From: CAYUNT01 sp964446285
GTDB lineage: Bacteria > Sumerlaeota > Sumerlaeia > SLMS01 > CAYUNT01
Assembly: GCA_964446285.1 (NCBI GenBank)
Contig: CAYUNT010000026.1
Span: 1-33,188, forward strand
DNA length: 33,188 bases
Direction of reading: 5' to 3'
Positions within the stretch are counted from its first letter, which is position 1; every line of letters starts with the position of its first letter. The translations under genes were made by a program, and so were the position numbers. The notes below the pieces were generated by a model that worked only from the letters and a program-made list of their open reading frames with translations, did not search any database and had not been told where the DNA came from. Positions 1 to 6,897 of the stretch are shown here, piece by piece.

Positions 1-255
1 GCAGTGATCAGTGGGCAGAAGAGTTGTGAGTTGTGGGTTGTGTGTTGTGAGTGAAGAGAGAAGAAGTGGACAGGGGGCAGTGATTGATGAGCAGTGTTTT
101 CGGTTTCCGTGGCAGGTCTTCACTTAAATCCAATCAACCCTTTTGCTTACCATCTCTTCACCCACAACTCACAACTCACAACTCACAACCCACAACCCAC
201 AACAACGCCCTCTAGGTCCTTTGGGTCCTTTATATCTTCAGGCTTCTTGAGCGCG
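1..255. repeat. Inverted arrays of tandem heptamers downstream of dnaN
   Basis: No gene is visible here. Positions 22-49 hold four heptamers of the form (A/G/T)GTTGTG, and 163-204 hold six of the form CACAAC(T/C/A). The two arrays are complementary, and the flanking GTGAAGAGA-like and TCTCTTCAC-like stretches extend the pairing, so the block could fold into a long imperfect hairpin. Positions 2-18 and 77-96 carry a second word (CAGTGAT/CAGTGGG), and 214-236 a third (GTCCTTTGG/GTCCTTTAT). The pattern resembles the short tandemly repeated repetitive (STRR) heptamers described in cyanobacteria. It lies directly downstream of dnaN in the direction of transcription and may act as a 3' stabiliser or terminator. 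That role is inferred; there is no T-tract. Confidence 0.8.
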
Positions 256-1512
256 CTATTCGGCCGGCGCGTCCGCGCCTCCGCCGCTGATTCCATCTCC
301 CTCTTGATTCTCGGGAGGTTCGCCGCCGGAAGGCGCTCCCTCGTCCTCTTCATACGAGGCGGCGGGGCGGATGTCCGACAGCTTGATCGGCATGATGAGG
401 CACAACACATCCGGGTCGTCCGGGATGAAGAACAGCGCGGGCGAGCCAGGCGCCTTGATGCGCATTTTTACATCCGCCGATCCGAGCGACTTTATGGTAT
501 CGAGCAGATACTTGTAATTGAATGCCATCTCGAATTTCGGTCCGTCGTATTGGGCCGCGATGCTGCCGCTAAACGATCCGAGATCGTAAGATGTGGCGCT
601 GACTTCGCACAAATTTGGCTCGAATGCGAGCACGACCGGTGCGTTTCGCTCTTCGGAAACCACAGCCGCGCGTTTGAGTATCCGCACCAGGGCGTCGGCA
701 TTGATGAACAGTTCGCGTGTGACGTCGCGCGGAACCACCACCTCGTAATTCGGATATCGCCCTTCGATGCGGTTCGACACATAGGAAACCCGAACGTCGC
801 CCCCATCCAGATCGAACCCAATCTGATTAGCGGCCATCGAGATGCGGAACGTCCCTTCCCCGCCGGGGGCGCCAGAGAGTTCCTTGAGCATCTTTTGCGG
901 GATGATGAATGCGTTTTCCGCCTGCCCCTGAATTTCGGCGATGGGGGCCTGCGCCCAGGCGAGTTTTTTGCCGTCGGTGGCCACGAGCCGCAGGCGCGAC
1001 TCCTTCAGTTCCATTAGTTCGCCAAGGAACACCTTGCGCGGGTCTTGTTGCGCCACGGCGAAGATCGTGCGGTCGATCAGGCGTTTAAGCGCCTTTTGCG
1101 AAATCTCGAACGTCGTTGCCGCCTCAAGGCGCGGCCACAACGGGAAATCCTCGGGCGGCATCCCGGACAGGCGATACACATTGTTAGGTTTGGGCGATTC
1201 GCCCGTGCGCGTTTCGATGTGGACCATCAATTCCTCGCTGCGCAGGCTCGTCACGCTCTCGGAGGGAAGTTCGCGGGCCAGGCGCGAAAGCACTTCCGCC
1301 GGCAAAGTCACTTGTCCGGGTTTCGCGGGACCCACCGCCGGCACAGTGCATCGAACACATGCCTCCACGTCATTGGCCATGAACGTCACATTGTTCTCGC
1401 CCGCCTCGATGAGCACGTTCGAGAGGATAGGCATATTGTTCTGGCCCGCCACGATGCGTTGAACAACCGATGTGGCTTTCACGAGATCGCCCGTCGTCAG
1501 CGTCACTTCCAT
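256..1512 (-). CDS. dnaN: DNA polymerase III beta sliding clamp with acidic C-terminal extension
   Basis: The protein (418 aa) is the ring-shaped processivity clamp that tethers DNA polymerase III and other partners to DNA in the cytoplasm. The start MEVTLTTGDL at 1512 is chosen because the N-terminus then matches the family, and AAGGA lies 8 nt upstream; an upstream in-frame start would add 30 residues unlike the family. Family hallmarks are the N-terminal block VVQRIVAGQNNMPILSNVLI, the middle-domain GGEGTFRIS/IEGRYPNYE region, and the C-terminal LIMPIKL, equivalent to the E. coli MPMRL terminus that lines the partner-binding pocket. Forty residues follow that motif, rich in Glu/Asp/Gly/Pro, whereas most clamps end there. 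The neighbour upstream in transcription is gmhA, not dnaA, so the gene is outside the classic dnaA-dnaN-recF cluster. The function is secure. Confidence 0.96.
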   Translation of the reverse strand: MEVTLTTGDLVKATSVVQRIVAGQNNMPILSNVLIEAGENNVTFMANDVEACVRCTVPAVGPAKPGQVTLPAEVLSRLARELPSESVTSLRSEELMVHIETRTGESPKPNNVYRLSGMPPEDFPLWPRLEAATTFEISQKALKRLIDRTIFAVAQQDPRKVFLGELMELKESRLRLVATDGKKLAWAQAPIAEIQGQAENAFIIPQKMLKELSGAPGGEGTFRISMAANQIGFDLDGGDVRVSYVSNRIEGRYPNYEVVVPRDVTRELFINADALVRILKRAAVVSEERNAPVVLAFEPNLCEVSATSYDLGSFSGSIAAQYDGPKFEMAFNYKYLLDTIKSLGSADVKMRIKAPGSPALFFIPDDPDVLCLIMPIKLSDIRPAASYEEDEGAPSGGEPPENQEGDGISGGGADAPAE

Positions 1513-1661
1513 GAGTTCTGTCCTTCTTTGCCTGTTGATATGCAAAAAGTGCGATTGGGTTTTGAAAAATTGAAAACGGGGGTTCAACGGCTCCCGCCGC
1601 ATAAGGCTTTGTCATCCAGAATCCGCTGCGTGTTCAATCAGTAAGTTGCGGCGCGGCGAAA

Positions 1662-2264
1662 TCAAGAGCGCGCAAAGGCGGCGTCGATTTGCGCGCACCA
1701 GATGTGAATGCTCAGAATGTGCATTTCCTGTATTCGCGCTGTGGAAGCGCCTGGCACAGTAACGCATACATCGCATAGCGAGAGCATCTCGCCGCCATCG
1801 CGCCCGGCCAGTCCCAGCGTTCGGACTCCGCGCTCGCGGGCGGCGCGCAGGGCGCGCAGGACGTTGGGCGAGCGGCCGCTGGTCGAAATCGCCACCAGGG
1901 CATCTCCGGCGCGGCCCAGAGCCTCGACCTGGCGGGCAAAAACAGCCTCGAAGCCATAGTCGTTTGTTACGGCGGTCAGGATCGAGGAATCCGTTGTGAG
2001 CGCCACGGCGGGAAGGCCGCGCCGCTCGGTTTCAAAGCGTCCGGCGATTTCCGCCGCAAGATGCTGTGCGTCCGCGGCGCTCCCGCCGTTGCCGCAGGCG
2101 AGCACGGTTCCCCCGGCCTGGAGCGTCTGCGCCAGCAGCTCACCCGCGCGCCGGACGTCGTCCAAGCAGGCGCGAGAAAATCCATTCAGCATCTGGCGGT
2201 GTTGTTCGATAATCCGGTCCACAAACGCCGCGGAATCATAAGGAGGAGGAGGAGCGTCGGTCAT
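1662..2264 (-). CDS. gmhA: Sedoheptulose-7-phosphate isomerase (GmhA-type SIS protein)
   Basis: The 200-aa protein has the single SIS domain of phosphoheptose isomerase, which converts sedoheptulose 7-phosphate to D-glycero-D-manno-heptose 7-phosphate, the first step of LPS-core or S-layer heptose synthesis. The sugar-phosphate loop GNGGSAADAQHLAAE spans residues 58-72, followed by TTDSS near 90 and a second loop STSGRSPN. The metal or active-site residues of GmhA are all present (H68, E72, Q179, H187), which favours GmhA over the related initiator-binding protein DiaA. The start at MTDAPPP (2264) gives the normal family length and has an AAGGG-like site 9 nt upstream; a 44-residue upstream extension is rejected as hydrophobic leader-like sequence not seen in the family. 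It lies 149 bp upstream of dnaN and may share its transcript. Confidence 0.9.
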   Translation of the reverse strand: MTDAPPPPYDSAAFVDRIIEQHRQMLNGFSRACLDDVRRAGELLAQTLQAGGTVLACGNGGSAADAQHLAAEIAGRFETERRGLPAVALTTDSSILTAVTNDYGFEAVFARQVEALGRAGDALVAISTSGRSPNVLRALRAARERGVRTLGLAGRDGGEMLSLCDVCVTVPGASTARIQEMHILSIHIWCAQIDAAFARS

Positions 2265-2355
2265 GCAAAGCGGCCCTTTCGGCGGAAAAATGGAGAGGAT
2301 GATTCCTGTAAAACATAACGCCTTGAGGAAAAGGCTGGCTGCTAAGAGCGCATTG

Positions 2356-2400
2356 GAAAACCTGAAAGCGAATCTTGGACGAGACGTCCAAGCCACCTGA
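2356..2400 (-). repeat. Diverged copy of the MITE-like palindrome found at 5056-5123
   Basis: This 45-nt stretch matches the reverse complement of 5071-5115 at 42 of 45 positions. Its centre, CTTGGACGAGACGTCCAAG at 2374-2392, is a hairpin of 7-bp arms. The outer arms are only partly recognisable here, so this copy looks older or truncated. It lies between the gmhA start and the TIGR04073 gene at 2542. Confidence 0.75.
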
Positions 2401-2438
2401 ATTTCCGGCCAGGACGCTCCAACCTAACGGAAATCAAA

Positions 2439-2467
2439 CGGGCCGGACGTTTATGGCATCCGGCCCG
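2439..2467 (-). terminator. Probable intrinsic terminator after the TIGR04073 gene at 2542
   Basis: A perfect 9-bp GC-rich stem (2439-2447 with 2459-2467, CGGGCCGGA/TCCGGCCCG) encloses an 11-nt loop. Read on the minus strand it is followed by TTTGATTT, a short broken T-tract. It lies 75 nt past the stop codon of the gene ending at 2542. The plus-strand reading has no T-run, so the polarity fits minus-strand transcription. Confidence 0.6.
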
Positions 2468-2541
2468 AGGAAAATTCACAGGAAATCTCGTTTCCCGGAC
2501 GAAGCCGCGCGGGAAAGAAAGACAAGAACATAACAACAATA

Positions 2542-3063
2542 CTATGGCGAGGTGGTCGAGCGGTTGGCCGCGTTGATGGCCGCCTGCTTGCCATACGTCG
2601 AGCCTGCGGCATACGTATAGCGCGATTCCGAAGTTCCGCCCTCGGAGGCAAAGTCGTCGCGGAATATGGGCAGACTTTCACCCCAGATCGAGGGCAGAAT
2701 AAACTCAGGCATCATAATGGGCTGGTAATCGCGCGGAATGGGGAAGGGGAACGTAACGATCTCATAGAATCCGGCCACCGTGCGCCCGAATCCCCAGCCA
2801 AAGCCCTTGATAACTCCAAGGACAAAGCCGGTGAAGGGGTCCGTCTCGCGCCATTGCTTGGCCACATTTTTCGGAATCTCAATCCATCCGGTGAGCACAT
2901 TGACCACGCCGCGCCCGAATTTGTGGAACATGCGCGAAACATCGGAATTTTCACGATAGATGTCTTCATCCGCCGCCATGCTTTGCGTCGGGACCGCCAA
3001 GAAAAGCGTGGCCACGACCGCCGCCAGAACCGCAAATCCCTGAATGCCGAGTGAACGTCGCAT
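2542..3063 (-). CDS. Exported TIGR04073-family (exosortase system-associated) protein, long form
   Basis: The 173-aa protein has a Sec signal peptide (residues 1-31, cleavage likely after SMA). The mature part carries the TIGR04073 pattern: a Phe/Gly/Arg-rich start (KFGRGVVNVLTGWIEIPKN), a glycine-rich helix (GVIKGFGWGFGRTVAGFYE) and a closing VTFPFPIP. The family is known mainly as small proteins in genomes with exosortase-type sorting; its biochemical role is unknown. About 45 extra residues, Ser/Thr/Ala-rich, follow the core. AGGAGG lies 12 nt before the ATG. It sits 191 bp downstream of a shorter paralogue at 3255-3632, so the pair probably arose by tandem duplication. No exosortase gene or PEP-CTERM protein is visible in the window. 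Confidence 0.82.
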   Translation of the reverse strand: MRRSLGIQGFAVLAAVVATLFLAVPTQSMAADEDIYRENSDVSRMFHKFGRGVVNVLTGWIEIPKNVAKQWRETDPFTGFVLGVIKGFGWGFGRTVAGFYEIVTFPFPIPRDYQPIMMPEFILPSIWGESLPIFRDDFASEGGTSESRYTYAAGSTYGKQAAINAANRSTTSP

Positions 3064-3254
3064 AATCTCTGGATTCCTCCTGGAGAATCGAGTCGTCCGG
3101 TCCGGGAAGCCTCTCCGCTTCTGGCCGGAATTGTATCGCGAGGGGAGCCTCCGGTGTCAACGCCTGTTCGCTGCTGGATTTCGGGGGCGTAGGCGGGTTT
3201 GATGCCCGCGCCGACTGGAATCAGCCGCCGCCGCCGCGCCAAAGCCGCGAACGC

Positions 3255-3632
3255 TTATTCCACCGTTTCGTCAATGAACGGAAACTCCGACCGCATTTTC
3301 GTGCCGTAGTTATTGCCCCAGATGTCGATCGGGAACGTGACGACATCCGTGGCGGCCCAGAACAGGCGCACGCCCGAATACCAAACGCCTTGCCCAAGCC
3401 CTTTCACGGTTCCGCCAAAGGCATCGTAGTTCTGCACCTCGCGGTTGATTTCGATGGGGATTTCGGCGAGGCAGAAGGGCACATTGACCAGTCCGCGCCA
3501 GAGTTTGTGCGTAATGCGCGAGAAACGGCTGGTGCGGTAAAGCGGCCCGGCCGTCGAGACCTGCGGTGTCATCGCGAGAAACACCGCCAGAGCGATGACG
3601 CACAGCATCACGCGGATCATTCGCGCTTTCAT
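3255..3632 (-). CDS. Exported TIGR04073-family protein, short form
   Basis: The 125-aa protein is a second member of the TIGR04073 family. Starting at MKARMIRV (3632) places AGGAGG 5 nt upstream and gives a clean signal peptide ending near VSTA; longer in-frame starts lack a ribosome-binding site. The core aligns with its neighbour: WRGLVNVPFCLAEIPIEI matches GRGVVNVLTGWIEIPKNV, and VTFPIDIWG matches VTFPFPIP. This version stops soon after the core, close to the usual family size of 100-130 aa. It probably resides in the periplasm or at the envelope. The reaction or partner is unknown. Confidence 0.82.
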   Translation of the reverse strand: MKARMIRVMLCVIALAVFLAMTPQVSTAGPLYRTSRFSRITHKLWRGLVNVPFCLAEIPIEINREVQNYDAFGGTVKGLGQGVWYSGVRLFWAATDVVTFPIDIWGNNYGTKMRSEFPFIDETVE

Positions 3633-3921
3633 AACGGCCTCCTGGGAAGGCAGGGTGGATTCGGAATGGGCTGCGCTCGTTTCGCGAAGAACAAAGAATG
3701 GGAAACAAGCCCGAATAGCACACGGGAAGCATCGCGCCTGAGCGCCACGAAAATGTCTAGGGAAATCCGCCGGGGGAATCAACGCCAAAATCCCGTTTGC
3801 AAAGAGTTCGCAGACGGCTCCCCCAAAACGCCTAAATACTCTCTCAAAATATGAGGCGTGGCCATCCTGGCCATGATTCTCTCGCGCCGCGGCAAAGGTG
3901 CCTGCCGCACCTCTATAAATC
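3633..3921. other. Intergenic region between ABC permease and TIGR04073 gene, with small palindromes
   Basis: No gene is supported. On the minus strand, a 6-bp hairpin (3896-3901 with 3907-3912, AGGTGC/GCACCT) follows the permease stop by about 10 nt and is followed by TTTGCC, so it may be a weak terminator. A second element at 3859-3873 is TGGCCA-TCC-TGGCCA, two self-complementary hexamers. The promoter of the short TIGR04073 gene should lie between 3633 and 3850; I see no convincing -35/-10 pair. Confidence 0.4.
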
Positions 3922-5025
3922 CTACCCTATCCGCTTCTTGAACCGCAGGCCGCTCAAGATAATCAGCCCGAACGCAAATGCACAAAGCACAAGCGTCTGC
4001 GGCCACAATGCCCACATCCCCGCGCCGCGCAAAATAATCCCGCGCAGGATCTGCACATAATACGTGACGGGAATCAGGCAGGAAAGGGCGTAAATCGGCA
4101 GCGGCATCGTCTCGCGCGGAAACGCAAACCCGGAAAGCAGCACCGAAGGCAGCATCACCAGCAACCCCATCTGCATGGCCTGCGCCTGGTTGACGGCGAT
4201 CGTGGAAATCAATATCCCCAGCGCCAGCGACGGGATCAAAAAAAGCACCGAAAGCGCCAGCAGCAAAAACACATCGCCCTCGATGTGCACGCCGAACACA
4301 TACCGCATCATCAAGAGGACCAGCAGCGTCTGGACGATCCCGATCACGGCGTAAGGGACGAGTTTGCCGAGGATCAGCCCGCCGCGCGAAACGGGCGTGA
4401 CGGCGAGTTGTTCCAGGGTTCCGCGCTCGCGTTCGCGCACAATGGCAAAGGCGGTCAAAAACACCGTGACCAGCTGCAAAATAATCCCGACCAGTCCCGG
4501 CACGTAAAAGTGCGCGCTGATGAGGTCGGGATTGAAGAGCACGCGCGGGCGCACGTCGAGCGCCAGCGTATCAAGCGTCAGGCCGTTGCCGAGAAGCGAC
4601 TGCACGAGGCCGATCAGGCGCGAGGTTTGGACGGCGTTTGTGGCGACGGTCGAATCCGAACCGTCGATGAGCATCTGGATTTGGGCGGGGCGTCCGTGGA
4701 TGAGGTTGGCGCTCAGATCGGGCGGGATGATGACGCCAACCTTGGCGTGACCGGCGACGATGGTTTCGCGCACCTCGCGCGCGCTCCAGACCTCGCGCAC
4801 GATGTTGAACGTGCCTGTGTTGGACAGGCGCTCGACGATGCGGCGGCTCTGGGCGCTGCGATCCATGTCCATCACCACCGTTGGGATGTGCTGGATGTCG
4901 AGGTCGATGGCGAATCCGAAGATGATGGTCTGGAGGACGGGAATAAGGAAGACGATCCGTGTGGCCGGGTCGCGGCGCACCTGAAGCATTTCCTTATAGA
5001 TGATGGCCCAGAATCCGCGGAACAT
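3922..5025 (-). CDS. ABC-2 type export permease (YhhJ/YbhR/YbhS-like)
   Basis: The 367-aa inner-membrane protein matches the ABC-2 permeases that pair with HlyD-type adaptors to export drugs or other small molecules. It has one N-terminal membrane segment (about residues 25-42), a large extracytoplasmic domain (about 43-175), then five hydrophobic segments. The coupling-helix block RERERGTLEQLAVTPVSRG, typical of the family, lies near residue 200. AGGAGG is 11 nt before the ATG. It is the last gene of the exporter cluster, but unlike the other three it is separated by 214 bp containing a MITE-like element. E. coli ybh and yhi systems carry two such permeases or one; here only one is recognisable. 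The substrate cannot be told from sequence. Confidence 0.9.
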   Translation of the reverse strand: MFRGFWAIIYKEMLQVRRDPATRIVFLIPVLQTIIFGFAIDLDIQHIPTVVMDMDRSAQSRRIVERLSNTGTFNIVREVWSAREVRETIVAGHAKVGVIIPPDLSANLIHGRPAQIQMLIDGSDSTVATNAVQTSRLIGLVQSLLGNGLTLDTLALDVRPRVLFNPDLISAHFYVPGLVGIILQLVTVFLTAFAIVRERERGTLEQLAVTPVSRGGLILGKLVPYAVIGIVQTLLVLLMMRYVFGVHIEGDVFLLLALSVLFLIPSLALGILISTIAVNQAQAMQMGLLVMLPSVLLSGFAFPRETMPLPIYALSCLIPVTYYVQILRGIILRGAGMWALWPQTLVLCAFAFGLIILSGLRFKKRIG

Positions 5026-5048
5026 GGCTTATCCGGCCTCCTGCGCGG

Positions 5049-5130
5049 TCTGAGAGCCTATCCGAAAACCTCCGGTGGCTTGGACGTCTCGTCCAAGATT
5101 CTCTTCCAGGTTTTCGGATAGGCTCTGAGA
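5049..5130. mobile_element. MITE-like palindromic element with 7-bp direct repeats
   Basis: A 68-bp palindrome (5056-5123) has perfect 16-bp terminal inverted repeats, GCCTATCCGAAAACCT and its complement. It is flanked on both sides by the same 7 nt, TCTGAGA (5049-5055 and 5124-5130), as expected for a target-site duplication. Because TCTGAGA is itself nearly self-complementary, apparent pairing extends to 19 bp. The centre holds a second hairpin (5079-5085 with 5091-5097) shared with the copy at 2356-2400. It encodes no protein. It sits inside the exporter cluster, upstream of the permease start, so it would form a strong hairpin in a shared mRNA. Confidence 0.75.
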
Positions 5131-5239
5131 AAAGCGGAGTGGGAAGTTCGTGATTTGAAGAAGGCGAAATGGGCGGCGACCGTGGTGGTGACGAAGACGA
5201 GAGTGGGAGCCGCGGCGGCAAGGCTGGAAAATGGCCCGT

Positions 5240-5890
5240 TCAGGCGGATGCGTCATGAAGCGAATACCCCCAGAGCGCAGTCTTTTTCGTGAGCCAGAAT
5301 TGCACGCCCGCCAGCGCCGGAATCGCGAGCGTCACGACGGCAATCCGCCCCGCCGCCCGCGCGCCCAGCCAATCCAGCCCCGCCAGCGACAGCACGTGGC
5401 GGAGCGTGTGCGTATCCAGGCAAAGGGCCAGCAACCCCATCGCCAGCGAGAGAATTCCCGTCACGGCGGCCGTGAATAGTGCAGTTCGAAAAATGAATCG
5501 CCGCGCGGCGGATTCGCCATCGCCGGCGTGGAACTCGCGCCGCCCCGCATACAATCCCGCAAACACTCCCAGCGCGAGAACTCCCAGCGGCAATCCCATG
5601 AAAAATCCGAGAGCAACAACGGCCAGGAGCAAATACAGAATAACCGGCCCACGAATTCGGCAGGCGAAAAAGGCGGAACTCCACGCCCGGCGCCGCCAGG
5701 CCACCAGCGCCAATCCCGCCGCCAATCCGGCAAAGGCGCACGCCGCGATGGGCCATTCGGGTTTCGTGGCGGTGAACGCCAATACAATCGTCGCGCTGCC
5801 CCACCAGCCCGCCACAAAAAACAAAAGCGGAATCGCCCCGATCAGGATGCTCCATTTGAGAAATGAATCGACGGCGGCGCGCATGGTCAT
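5240..5890 (-). CDS. Unrecognised polytopic membrane protein in the exporter operon
   Basis: I do not recognise the family of this 216-aa protein. It has about six hydrophobic stretches: residues about 12-35, 43-60, 76-98, 100-112, 133-155 and 180-200. Short Arg-rich loops between them suggest an inner-membrane protein. It lacks the ABC-2 coupling block seen in the permease at 3922 and has no extracytoplasmic domain of note. Its ATG at 5890 overlaps the ATPase stop in an ATGA arrangement, which implies translational coupling and a shared function. An alternative start two codons downstream (MRAAVDS) is possible. It could be a divergent second permease subunit or an accessory assembly protein; both are guesses. 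Confidence 0.75.
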   Translation of the reverse strand: MTMRAAVDSFLKWSILIGAIPLLFFVAGWWGSATIVLAFTATKPEWPIAACAFAGLAAGLALVAWRRRAWSSAFFACRIRGPVILYLLLAVVALGFFMGLPLGVLALGVFAGLYAGRREFHAGDGESAARRFIFRTALFTAAVTGILSLAMGLLALCLDTHTLRHVLSLAGLDWLGARAAGRIAVVTLAIPALAGVQFWLTKKTALWGYSLHDASA

Positions 5891-6897
5891 TTTTTCCCCC
5901 CAGAGGCCGCGGCCGCCGCATTGTTTTCCGCCGCGCGCAGCGCCGTGTGGCGGCGGGTGAGCATCACAAACACGTCTTCGAGCGACGGCTCGATGGGACG
6001 CACCTCGTGGCACGCGATTTTCGCCGCCGCGAGCGCCGCGCGGATTTCCGGTTCGCCCGTGCTTTCGCCTGCGAGCAGGTGAATCGCCTGCCCGAACAGC
6101 GTCGCATCCGCCACGCCCGCCACTTGCCGCAGACGGTGCAGCGCGACGGTCGGGGCGTCGCAATCGACCTCGAAGCGCCGGTGGCCGGGCGGTGTGATTT
6201 CGGGCATTTGCTTTAGATCGGAAGGAATTCCGCAGGCGATCAGACGCGACAGATAAATGTAACCAACCTTCGTGCAGCGTTCGGCCTCGTCCATGTAATG
6301 CGTGGTGACAAAAAGCGTTGTTCCCTCGCCGGAAAGCCGGAAAAGCAAATCCCACAAATCGCGCCGCGCTACGGGGTCGATGCCCGCCGTTGGCTCGTCG
6401 AGGAAGATGATCCGCGGCTCGTGGAGAAGCGCGCACGCGACCGCGAGCCGCTGCTTCCATCCGCCCGACAGGCGCCCAGTCAACCGCCCCATGTAAGGGC
6501 CGATGCCCACAAGGTCGATAACCTCGCCGCGCCGCCGCCGCAGCGCCTCGCCCCGCAAACCGTATATGCGGCCAAAGAAAAGCACGTTTTCATCGACGGT
6601 CAGGTCTTCGTAGAGGCTGAACTTTTGCGACGTGTATCCGATGCGGGTTTTCACTGCTTCGGGGTTGCGGACCACGTCCACGCCGTCCACGCTCGCCTGC
6701 CCTGTCGTGGGCGCAAGCAAGCCGCAGAGCATCCGGATCACGGTCGATTTCCCCGAGCCGTTCGGGCCAAGGAACCCGAAAATCTCACCGCGCGCGATGT
6801 CGAAACTCACCGAATCCACAGCGGTGAACGCGCCAAACCGGCGGGTCAGCCCATCGACGGCGATGATCGGATCGTGCCCATTTCCGGCGGAACTCAT
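5887..6897 (-). CDS. ABC exporter ATPase
   Basis: The 336-aa cytoplasmic ATPase powers the HlyD/ABC-2 exporter. All nucleotide-binding motifs are intact: Walker A GPNGSGKST (residues 44-52), Q-loop Gln91, signature LSGGWKQR (143-150), Walker B IIFLDEP with Glu168, and His200 of the switch loop. About 100 C-terminal residues form the accessory domain often seen in CcmA-type drug or lipid exporters, ending in SLEDVFVMLTRR. It is a single nucleotide-binding domain, unlike the two-domain YbhF. Start choice: ATG at 6897 overlaps the adaptor stop by 4 nt (ATGA), and GGAGAAGG lies just upstream; the longer open frame is a shadow of the adaptor gene. It is also coupled by ATGA overlap to the membrane gene at 5240-5890. 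Confidence 0.93.
   Translation of the reverse strand: MSSAGNGHDPIIAVDGLTRRFGAFTAVDSVSFDIARGEIFGFLGPNGSGKSTVIRMLCGLLAPTTGQASVDGVDVVRNPEAVKTRIGYTSQKFSLYEDLTVDENVLFFGRIYGLRGEALRRRRGEVIDLVGIGPYMGRLTGRLSGGWKQRLAVACALLHEPRIIFLDEPTAGIDPVARRDLWDLLFRLSGEGTTLFVTTHYMDEAERCTKVGYIYLSRLIACGIPSDLKQMPEITPPGHRRFEVDCDAPTVALHRLRQVAGVADATLFGQAIHLLAGESTGEPEIRAALAAAKIACHEVRPIEPSLEDVFVMLTRRHTALRAAENNAAAAASGGKK

Noticed and set aside
163..204. Possible CRISPR array
   Set aside because: The units are 7-bp tandem repeats with no spacers.
94..1017. Plus-strand 307-codon open frame over the dnaN region
   Set aside because: It is the antisense shadow of dnaN plus the heptamer repeats, with no family features and no ribosome-binding site.
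3182..3212. GCGGG/CCCGC hairpin as a terminator
   Set aside because: The stem is only 5 bp, with no T-tract; it is too weak to list as a feature.
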